NCBI GenBank assembly: GCA_907165275.2
Contig: OU015671.1
Coordinates: 8,401,001-8,465,000, forward strand
Source of the DNA: Zygaena filipendulae
Lineage: Eukaryota; Arthropoda; Insecta; Lepidoptera; Zygaenidae
Length of the DNA: 64,000 bases
Reading direction: 5' to 3'
The translations under genes were made by a program, and so were the position numbers. The first letter of the stretch is position 1, and each line of letters begins with the position of its first letter. Of this stretch, positions 35,501 through 47,500 are shown piece after piece. Below the pieces are notes generated by a model. That model was not told the origin of the DNA. It saw only the letters and a program-made list of their open reading frames with translations, and did no database searches.

Positions 35501-38500
35501 AGCCCAATTAAGAAATGTCGCAACACCCGATCTAAAATTAAATACTTGTCTTGATAGAGTCACTTAATTTTGTTTCAGGTAAGTAACTTCACTCACACAA
35601 CCAACCGACTCACGTCGTTCGTCGCCGACGCGACGGTGTCGTCGCTAATTGGGTATTCTCCAAGGTTTGAATATCAAAATTCTAATTAGTCCGTCAGTTA
35701 GAAAATAAAAAAATAATAGACACGTATTTTTTGCTTTTTCAATTTAATGAAAATGAACATAGATAAAGCGCATTAAAGTTTAGGGTGGGGGGCTCGTGAC
35801 GTCAATATTCATTATAAGCGCCATACAAACCGCATTGAATTGTGACGTCACGCGAAATTTCAACTCAATGTATCTCTGTTATTTTTTGAGTACGTAAAAA
35901 AAGAAAAAATACGTGTCCAATATTTTTTACTAATCTACACGACGGACAAAAAAAAATTTTTTTGTCAAGTAGCCAAATATGAATTTGTAGAAACAGCCAA
36001 TAACATTGTCTACTTAATTTAGTCGCTTTTGTTATAATTAAATGCTTATTTTATCGTAAAACCGCCCTGTTTAAAATTAGGGATTAGGGATGTTTTGGTT
36101 TTGCTCCGCTTGAGTTTTTATTTATAGCTTCATTTCAGTTTATTATTGAGTAGATGTTACATAAATTTTTGATTATTGTGTGAAAGACATACGCAGGAAT
36201 GAAAGATGTGTTGAAGGATGGTGCTTAGTATTCGACTCTTGTATCAAATAACCTATATTAAACTTGTATTAAAAAATAACTTATTAAAATTAATTTTTGA
36301 CAAAAAAAATATTCACGAAAATTGAGCGTGCAAGTTGCCGACGCGCCGACGGATCGTACCCAGAGAGAAGGTAATCACTACGATCGTACCTTAAAGTGTT
36401 ATAATATAACACCCGTAGTGATTACCTTCTCTCTGATAACACCCTTTTCCTCTTGCGTCAATAAAAGCAATGGCCGTCGGCACGCCGATAAATCAAAAAC
36501 ATGTCTTGTTTTGGCTTAAACTCTCTTTTTTATTTATGTTTTTATTAGTTCCATGTAAGTATGAATTATTATTGAGGTTTAAATCTACCTTTTTTATTTT
36601 AACACCTATTGTACTCATGATAGCAAAAATTTTTTTCAAAGAGACATTTAATAAAAACAACAATTGTATTGTATTTCAAACGAAAATAAATATTCGGTCA
36701 CAATACGATGTACAATGCGGCATCTTCAAAGAAGGTAGACTTAATGGGATTAACCAAAAATAAAGCGCCTCATATCATATAGATTCACCATAGTCTGAGG
36801 ACAATTTGCGAGCGTTTTTCTATTTCAAGACATTTGTTCAAACACTCACCGCTAAAACTTTTCTTTGAAATCGTATCGACTTTTTTCGTAGGTCTATACC
36901 CAAGAATAGAGATTATAATAAAGAAGCGACCCTTTCATGCCTCCTCATATCCCGCGAAAGGTTCTTGGTTCCTAGGAAGACACAATGTGTAGAATCTACC
37001 TACAATCTACATGTGACAATTATTCACTGACAGCTGACAGTCACTGTCAGCTCGCTGTCAATCTTATGATACGCACACACGCACAACACGTGTACACACA
37101 CGTGTACAAGCCGGCCGTCTTTAACTCACCGCTAAAACTTCTTAGGAATCTTATTTCCTTTTTTTCATACCTATACCACAATGTGGTGCGTACCTCTAAA
37201 AGTATAGTGATAACATCTTAATATCCCGTCTCTGGGGGTCATGAGGAGGCTTTAAAAGCTTTTGCCCGGGCTCGTGTCTCGAATACAAATCGACCTATCC
37301 ATCCTTATTCAACTTATTGCAGAGGATTATTTAAGTACGTCAGATATCAGAAGGATATATTATGTAAGTACATACATGATACATACAGAGGATATAAAGC
37401 GAGTGGCGCTTCCTTAGACTAGTAGGTATGTACTATGTAGGTTGTAGGTAGGTATTGGGTTCTTGAGTTCGTCGCATGAAGCTTATTATTACGATACTAC
37501 GATATTATTATTTTTACGATATGCCCCGCGGTTTCACCCGCGTTAGTTTCGGAGATCCTGCGGGTATTCCGAGATAAAACAACTTACTACGCTCCTATAT
37601 TTTTTTCTGTACCTACCCTTGACAACGTGTAGGTACCTAGTAGGTATGCAAAATTTAATGTACATACATAGTTGATTCTGCATTAATTTCGAAATTCCAG
37701 CGGGAATTCCGGGATAAAAAGTAGCATTATGTCCTATAGCCCTGACAACGTGTATGCAAAATTTCGTGGTTATCGGTTGAGCCATTTAGCCGCGAAAGCG
37801 TAACAAACAAATTCACTTTCGCATTTTTAATATTAGTAAGGATTAGAATATTAACTTTTACGCCCCAATCCTCGACGGGCCAAATACACCCCAAAATTAA
37901 ATTTGTAAAAGCTCCCAGTCGGCGCTAATTCACTCTCCCGGGGGTTGCGAAGGGTTTTGTGAAAATCAGAGCGTATGAAGATTTAATTTAGTGTCAACAC
38001 GGAGGCGTTGTAACGGGAAAAGGCCAATTATATACCACACCAGGTGTTTCTAGAAGGAAATATGTATGTACGTACTTATGTACAGTGGGCCACATAGACA
38101 AGTATACCACCTTGTAAAATTTATACTGTTTGTAAAATGTCTTTATGACTTTAGAAGTTGCCGTTTCTTCAGTTCCAATATTCGTTTTTCGCTTGTATTA
38201 GAATTTGGAGCTTGGAGCTGCAAAACGGCAACTTCTAAAGTCATAAAGACATTTTACAAACAGTATAAATTTTACAAGGTGGTTTACTTGTCTATGTGGC
38301 CCACTGAACATACGTACATTCATATTTCCTTCTAGAAACACCTGGTTTGGTATATAATTGGCCTTTACAACGCCTGGCCCATAATTTAATTGGAATTTAA
38401 ATAAGTTGTAACTTAATTAGTGGAAAGCCAACTAACATTGATTTAATGAACGTCTCGGATCATTAAAACGACTCTTGAGTGCGGCCGTTAGTTTTATTAT

Positions 38501-41500
38501 TAAGTAATATTAATTTTCCGTTCATGCTAATGATGTTATGGAGCTCCTCCGACTCCGAAAAGGCGGAACTTCCGATTGATATAGGTACCTCCGCTTCCGA
38601 TACTTTGAAAAAACTCCGACTCCGATTTCGGTCCGGATAAACTACCTCAGTAACATCAATAGTTTGTACAGAGAGAATTACTATTGTTGCAAACCGGAGG
38701 AACGCAATTTAAGGAAATACATTTTAGTTAGATAAATAAATAATTATTTGGAGGTATTGTGTGTGTGACTGATGTTAATGGAGGTATTTTTGACTTGCTG
38801 CAAAGTGTGAAGCGGAAAAATAATATTTCCTTATGATAAATATCGGCCTGACGTATAGTGCCGATAGTCTCCGAGTAAAATGGTTACGAACAGACTTGAC
38901 AACGTTAAAAAGAGTTCAGTTTTTCGCCATTATCCTACTGATCCCTAAAAACGAAACAAAAGCCATAGATACGAACACCGGCTTCACAAATCAATTAGCT
39001 TCTGAAATAAATTAGTTCAGACTTCAGAATGAAAACAAAGAGATTTCATTTGATCAGTGGCTCGGACCGTGTCGTAATACGGATCCCTAAAAACGAAACA
39101 GCAACCATAGTTACGAACACCGGCGGCTTCACAAATCATTAGCTTCTGATATAAATTAGTTCAGATTTCAGAATGAAAACAAAGAGCTTTTCATTTGATC
39201 AGTGGCTCGGATCGTGTCGTAATTGTGTTGCAAAGGATTCGTTTTCCGTTCGCTACCCATCAGCCACCACTCGTAATAAATGGATATCAAGTCGCAAATT
39301 AGGCTCACCGCAGACTGGGCGAAGAAAGGCACAAACTTTTTGCATTCCCAATTGTCGGCTCGACTCAAGACTCAATGGTCATTAATTTCTGAACCATGTT
39401 CCGGTTGAACCTGAGGGATTATTATGTAACTTTTTTCTATCATTTTGCGGTTGCAATAAAAAACATGGCGGCTTTGCGATTACAATATGCACGTTTTGAC
39501 AGCTACAATATCTAGCAATCAACCAAAATATACTTCAAATGTTGAGGCTGTCTAATAACATGATTAATTCATCACAAAATCGTCCGGCCGTTATTAGACA
39601 AAGAATATTTTGTCTGCGCGGTTCATGTCTGTACGTGTCTGTGGCAGAAGTGCGAATAGAGCATCGGCATCGGAACCGTGCAAACGTCTTTTGTAAATAA
39701 ATTGCAAAGGAAAGTGTCTGGCACGCTCAGATGTAAACAAACGGCGTCTGTCGGTGTCGGTGACGGAACGTGTCGGGCACGCTCAATGTCTGTAGATATA
39801 AACGACCGGTGACCCTTGAAATTTCTGAAAAAAAAATGTCCAGGACAGCATAATAATATATTTATTGTTTATCTTTTAAGGTTGACTCACTATAATATTT
39901 TTTATGGTAATCAAATTTGTTCTAAAATAATACATTATTTGCGAAGGCGTTTTTATAAACATGATATAATTATACAAATAAATACGTTATTCATCACAAG
40001 TATCTATTTAATTTTGAACAAAATTGCCCTTGACACAATTTCATTTTGATGAATATTAAAATAGTATTAGGAAAATGAAAAAAGTTATTTTTATGCTGAC
40101 CGTACAGACCGCAGTTTTATTATTTCTGTTGCTATTTGCTGTTCCCCCGGCGGCGGTTTCAATTTTAGAATTTTCTGAGAAAAAATAGGAGTTGTGACAA
40201 ATTGAAAATGAAGCTAAAATTTTAAATAAAGTGTAAATTACTGTAGGCGCGAAGGTGGCGCCTTGCCAGCGGAGCTAGGATGCGCAACATGATAAAATTT
40301 TATCGAGCCATTTTATCGATTCTCGTCGACATAATATATCGTTTTGTCTACCGGTGGTAAAAAATGTTTAACCGAATCTAGTCTTAACTCATACCCCACT
40401 ACTGCACTTTTTTGCTTGGACGCCCACAAATATTTGTCGTGTCGACAATTTTATCTTTCGTTCGATAAACATATCATGTTGCGCATCCTAGCTCCGCTGG
40501 ACACTTTCGACACGGTAAATTTATATTTACCGTGTCGAAAGCTTATGCTTTCGAACACCGCCCGACCAAAGATGCAGGCAATATTTATAGATATAAATCT
40601 CTATAAAAAAACTTTTTAAAAACTTTTTTATAAAACAAGCTTTTATTCAAATGCGCTAAAAAGAATAAACAATACCTACATTGTCATCCAAACTTAACGT
40701 GTATACAAAATTTCAGCTCAATCGGTTGAAGATATTATCTGCTTCAAAACTAAAGCGTGTACCAGACTGTTTTAAACAAGCCCTCCCACAAGGTGACCTT
40801 GGCGGGAGGCTGGTTTAAAACCACCTTTGGTCGCCCGTAATTTCGTTGAAAACAATCGTCCGCACTGTTTTAAACCACTGTTGAAAACTTCGGTTTTGGG
40901 CTTGTTTACAACAGTCAGGTTCACGCTCGAGTTGCAACTTGCAAGATTCCACCCGTACAAACATAGTTACATACATACATACATTGCAAGTTAAATAAAA
41001 GCTTTTAAAAAAGTCATAAACACGAACATAAACTTCTGAAAAGAGCTTTAAATCAAAGTCAAATCAAACCCACTGAGTCCATTGTGAATGTTTTATTTGT
41101 TTGACCAATCTCATTACACGTCGTCGACTTTAAATAAATACATAAGTAGAAAGTACCTACGAGCTACGCTGTAAAGCTTTATTCAAATGTAACGTGAGTC
41201 GTGACTCGTCACGAATCTCCATATATTCGATGGTAAATAAAGTAGAGTTAATGAGGGTATGCCACACCGACCGATCTTCATTACGAATCCAATAAGTACG
41301 GTTTTTTCTTCTAATTTCGTTGGTTTTTTTTTTTGAGCAATGAAAGGAGTATTGGTTTTATGTTCGTTTATGAGATGTTTGTATTTGTGTTTACACTTCA
41401 ATAAATAAACAATTAATCATTATATATGTATATATAAGCGATAAAAAATTAGATTACAATTTTTGTGATCGAAGTTTTGCGATGTTTGACGTGTTGTGAA

Positions 41501-44500
41501 GACGCAGTACGAAATGCTCTGCTTCCTTAAACGGGTACATCGTATATTATATTTTTAACCCTTGACTTATATTTCATCTCTATACTTATGTTAAATCCTC
41601 TTTGTACGAAGTCTTTGACGTTACTCATGTCAAATTTTGACTGTGAAATTTGAGTGATCATTTGTCACTGTTGTCATTTTCGTTTTTTTGTTATATTATA
41701 CTCGTAGAATCAGTTCTACTTCTATTAATATTATCACTTCATGCAAAAGATGTCACGTAATTCAAAAAACTCGGGCATGTTAAAAGGCGGTAGATATTGC
41801 TGTTGTATGGCGAACGCTGAAAAACAACATCTGGTGGCGCGTGCTGGATGTGCTGACGACGAAGCTGCTGTGGCGGCGCTGCCAGAGCAGTGGGTCCCGA
41901 AGCGTGGCGGTCCCATACTTGCTGAATACCTGGAGCAACAGAAACGAGATCATGAGAAAGTCTTTGAGGATATTACGGAAGGTGCAAACGTTATTAATAA
42001 AGACATTGATTCAAAAGTGCGTGCACTCGCTGAATATCTTTTAGGCTACATCCAACAGAATCAAAATGAGATCGAATGCGTATTAGAGCAGGCTGGTACG
42101 AGTGAAAAATCTATGACAGCAAGCATTCGTAATGAAAAACTAAAAAAGATACACGAATTACATACGAAAAGAGTCGACGATATAGCAAGGTTTAAGAGGG
42201 AGTCATTGAGTTTAGAACGGGAACGTGCGGATGATATAAGAAAGCTTTTGAGAGATAGTTTCCAGCGTCTCATCGTTATTGGCCGCCGACCTCCTAAAGA
42301 GTTACTGCACGAATTCGATGAGCTTATGTATGAGATTAACCAGCAACTATTGAGTAATTCCAGAGCATATACAGAATTAGAGGCGAACCTTTGTGCTCAG
42401 CTTGACGAGAGTGTGGTTAAGGCACGATCGCTTCTCAATCAGCTGTGCCTTGGTATGCCATTTGGGCAACGTGGTCGTAGCGCCTTGCAAGGTTCACGGG
42501 AGAACAGACTGTCTAGGCGCTCAAACAGTGCTTCAGTTGAGAGAACTCGTAATTCTTCTCAACCGTCTATAAGTTACGCTTTAGATAATATCGATGAGTT
42601 TGATGAATGCGTGACTCGTTTGGTGGATGCGTACAAATCGGCATTATTGAAAGTCATCATGGGCTTTTCTGGCAAATTTAGTGATTTACACGAAGGTCTT
42701 GGCAAGTGTTCTTATATCGAACATGGATCTTGTTTGAACGATTCGTCAGATTTGCAAAAAATTGTTGAAAGGGTTCTGCACCGCCTCTCTGCTAGTTTCC
42801 AAAAAAAAATACCTGATTCTCGGATGTTGTTCGAACTGACGCGAACCAATGTAATGAGTATACAAAAAAGTTTGGCTTCGCTTGGAAAATGCCTTCAAAA
42901 TACTTATATGTTATTAAAAGATGCCGGTCACCTATGGGACGCTCATATTATGCGTACAGCTGTGGCACAGAAACTAACAATAGCAGCCGTCGAGGATCTT
43001 CTTACGAGTAACGATGCAATAGAACTAGCAAGCGAAATACCCATTAATATCGCAATAGAACAGCTAAGGTTTAGCGCTGAAAAGGATAAACTGCAGAGCC
43101 AGTACGATGGTGTAATGGTAATGCTTGAAAATATAGCCCAATTGTATCAGAAACACAGCGAAGCAGAGTTGGAGCGATTGCGTCAGTTCATGAATTTGCT
43201 AACTCCAATGTCAAATACGTTGCTTGCGGAGTTGGATTTGTTCCTAGAGAAGTATCCTACATCGCCCTTAAAGATGACATCTAGCGTTTTATATCAATCG
43301 AACATATCGTCACCAAGGGCCACACAAAATTTGAAAAATTCTCCTTTGCCACGTAGTATTTTGCAAACTGAACTGCAAGAGCTTTCCTTGACCAATTGGA
43401 AGAATGGTTTTCTAGAGTCATTTGAAGCAAATGTGTCTTTGGTGCCCGAGGAGTTGAATCGTCAGTGCCAGCAGTGGGTTGAAGAGAGATCGGCGGTTTT
43501 GCACATGCGTTATTCAATGAAACTAGCGTCACACAGTATTCGGTTTGAGAGAGTAAAAGCCGCAAGAGATAAACGACTGGCAGAAATATGTCACCACGAA
43601 ATGCGTCTCAGTTCTCATTTAGAAGCTATAAGAGATCTGGTCGACCGTTTGCCATCGGAGACATCTCAACTTTTGTCATTCGAATCGCCTTTTGTGTATC
43701 CAATCAATCAATGGCTCGAGCGTATTGAAGAAGGCATGAACTTGCTTTTAGATAAGGAGCCTGTTGACCCTGAAGTGAAGAGGCTAAAAATGAGCAGTTA
43801 CGCATTGCGTTTGGTAAAACATCGGAAACTTTTCGAAGAATCGGTCGAAATTGTTATAGAAGATGCGAAAAGACTGATGGCGTACCGCATACAGGAAGGT
43901 CGGATTTCAAACCTCCGCTTTATTTCACAGCTGAGCCTGTTTGGTGAAGGTGGTCGATATGCCGCTGCCGAAGCTATGAAAACTTCTGCTCTTTTAATAA
44001 AAGCATCCGATACTCTAGAATCCTGCGTGCCTAAATGCCAGGAAGCCTTGAATGCTCGCCGCGCTCAACTGCTACTACTGGTAGACCAAAAAATTACACC
44101 TTTGCAAAAGAATACAGGCGAAGTAAGTAAGGGTGGAGCTAAAGGAAAGTTACCAAAGAAATAAATTTAATTAAATAACTTTTTGAAACAATTTTTCCCT
44201 AGTGTAACTTTAAAAGTTTTTTTTATAACATAATGTGGTATTTTATTTTATGATTTAATTTAAAGTTTCCCAATTTTACGGTCTGTCAGTTAGTTCATGA
44301 TAGCTTTTCATAATCAAGTTACAATCCTCTCGTGTCTCTACAATTCTAAGTTCTGAAATCAAATTTTTCAGGACAGGTTTCTACTAGATTTACAAGTCGA
44401 TGTTAAGGAACGAGTGACGTCACTAGTGGGAGGTTTTATGTGCTCAATTGATACTTTTATCTCTATATCCGAAACGTATAGATTGCGGTTACTGCCTCCC

Positions 44501-47500
44501 TCGGGGCTCGTATTTTATCCCAATCCCGATTGTAAAATAAACTTCACTTTCATGTTCCGCAATTCCCGAGTTTTTTTCTGTCTATAATTAATCTAGTATG
44601 TATAGTACTCATGGCATTCTGATTTGTAATTAAGGGGCTACCAATATCTCTTTACTAGCTGTGCCCCGCGGTATCACCCGCGTGAGTTTCGGAATTTCCG
44701 CAGCACCTTTTTTTCTCAAGTAAAAGTTGCCTCAGTTACTCTTTATAAAATCAGCTGCCAGTGAAAGCCATTAAAATCGGTCCAGCCGTTTCAGCCGACA
44801 GACAAAAATAAAAAAATATAGTTTTTTTTTTATATGTAAGCTGTTAATTTGGAATTATACAAACAGACACTTCAATTGCATTTGTCTGTATAAAATATGA
44901 TATCCTTACTGGATAAAATATAAAAATATATTATAAATCGTTATAAATGCCAATGTGGGCAATGGGCAAGTTGTTTGTTACGCTTTTACAACTCAGCTAC
45001 TCAACTGATCATCGGTAAATTTTGCATACACGTTGTCAGGGGTACAGAGAAGACAGGGTACCTTTTATCCTCCTCAAAACCTCAAGAACAGTTAGTTACT
45101 ACCTACTATATATTTTCTTGAAATATTTTTGCTATTGTTTTTTTATCACATCATATTATTTCCTTTTTTAAGTACCTAACCTGTTGGTAAGAGTAATTCG
45201 ATGCTTATTATTAAAAGACAACAGAGGAATTGTATTCTTAACAAGTTACATTGTTATAAAAGAATATTTTTGTAATAAATATTAAATAATTCTTGTGAAA
45301 CAAAGGTTCTGACTTCTGACAAAGGGCCGGATAGAAATGCCTCACTGGAATTTTAGATGAATTTATTGTTAAAATCTGTGGAAGGAGAAAACATCTTTGT
45401 TTTAGTTCTCTTCGTAGCAATCCGAGCAGCCATTAATTACCTACTTTGGGCAGTGAAAGAGTTATTATTTTCGATTATTTGATTAATTGGGTTATACAAC
45501 GTGTTAATGAATTAACTGAAAAGTAGAAACTAGAAAGTAGATTGCTCATAATCAACTAGCGAATCGATCGCGCTATGTTTTAATATAGGTTATATTTTTT
45601 CATTTTTATCAGCGCATGTCTAAATTATTTTTATAATACAATATTTGTCGCGTACGCCGCCCGCAGCAAAAAAAAAAAAATCGAAATGATAGGTCATCTT
45701 CAAACTAATGTTGAATAACTTTTAAAGTATAAATTTTTTCGACATAAATATTTTAATCATATTATTTTTTTAAATGGGGTGTATCAGGTTTTCATTTAAT
45801 TCATTAACACGTTGTATATTATTATAAGTCGAAAAGCAAGTTTGTTTGTTACGCTTTCACGCATTAACGGTGTAACTGATCACCGTGAAATTTTGCGTAC
45901 ACATTGCCAGGGGCACAGAAAAAACAATAGGGCAATTTTATCCCGGAACACACAGCTAGTAGGTATATGATAAACAAGCCTGCCTCAAGACAGTATTTTG
46001 GAAACTCAACTCCCAAGGGTGAAATGAAGGCTAAAATTAAAGTATCGTTAGTTTTCAATTTTGGGTCATTGAAAATGGTACTTAGGCTTTTACTTTCAAT
46101 TAAAGTTTCAGTGTTCAAGAAAATTCAACACCTAAGGTTAGGTAAACCGTGAGGACCCAGCTAGTTAAGAATATGAGACGTCGTAAAAAGTCGAGCGAGG
46201 GTTATGGGCAGTAAAGTGAAATTATGCCATACAATAACTGGAGTGTAAGTAATAGCCAAATAAACATAATGACATGGCACTCGAGTTATTGTATGGGTAA
46301 ATCTTTAAGATATTAGCTAATTTTAAGAGAATTTTTTCTTCTTAATATCGTCGAAAGGGTTTTTCAAAATTTTATGCAGGTAAATCAGCTCTGCCCAGCT
46401 AATGGTACTTGCAGTAGGTTATCGTAATTTTTGTGAATTTCACTTTTTTGCAAAACTGACATCCCAAGGAGATAAATCTATACGTGAAAAATATATTTAC
46501 AAGTTTACAAGTTTTTCCTTATTATAAACATGTTTTTTATTTAACACTAGCTGTCGGCCGCGCTTTCACCCGCAGTACTTGCACCTGCTTATCGCGTTTA
46601 TCTCCAAACCGCTATCCTACAAGTACTGCATTTGAAATAAATGCTGTACCCGCGGGTTCACCCGCGTGAGTTTCGGAACTCTCGCAGGAACTCTAAAAGC
46701 AGTTTTCGTGTTTTTGTGATATTTATACCTAATTACATTGTACAGGGTGAATTTTTCAAGTGGGCGTGGATGACCTGATCCTATTAAACTACAAAGAATA
46801 GCGAAAAATGCTCAAATCAGTTTTAGGGCTGATATATTGATAAAAACTAAACTATACAATACTAACCAATTTTATAGATGCGAATGTGAGTTTGTTTTTT
46901 ACCGTTTCACGCTTTAAATACCTACTCCACCGATCATGAAATTTTGTACACGTTGTAGATAAAAAGTATCCTGTTATCCTTTACTGTACCCCTGTAGATG
47001 CAGTAAAAGATATACGGTATATGTATAGTAAAGGATATAAGATACTTTTTCTTTCAGAAATCGTGTGAGAACTTCGAAAAAATGCAGGTACTAGGTAGTA
47101 ATATTATAAAGAGTTAAAGTTTGTGAGTTTGTAATTTTGGGAGTTTCTGACTCTGGATCTACTGAACCGATTTTGAAAATTCTTTCACTTATAGGAAGCT
47201 GAATTTTTTAATCTAAGCAAATTTGGAATGGAGGCAATAATAACTTTTACATAAGGTCATGAAATGTAAAATATTTTTTATGCGGATACATCAAAGAATT
47301 CCGAGGTCCGCCGGCGTGAAACCGCGAGCAACAGCTATTAGTTACAAAAAAATCTATCTAGGCTTTTTTACATTCGGCACTTCACGTGGAATACTTCTGG
47401 GTTTTCTACACAAAGAGCTAAGTACATAAAAGGTCTCGCTTCATAAAATTCCACACTGAATAGAGCCTATTTACCTCAGCCCGTCCAACATCACGTATTA

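Larger units (their letters stand above)
26956..41740 (+). other. Intron 1, middle part: repeat-rich, no exon seen
   Basis: About 14.8 kb, densely filled with AGCTGTG-type repeats (28431, 28709-29200, 32628-33087, 33712-34200, 37520-37845), inverted-repeat elements listed separately, a lepidopteran LINE/SINE-like fragment (35145-35250, CACCTGATGGTAAGTGATTA) and a 142-bp tandem duplication. No conserved protein frame was found on either strand. Confidence 0.5.

Noticed and set aside
45967..46152. 61-codon frame in the last part of intron 1
   Set aside because: It lies in an AGCTGTG-type repeat unit and has no splice or family support.
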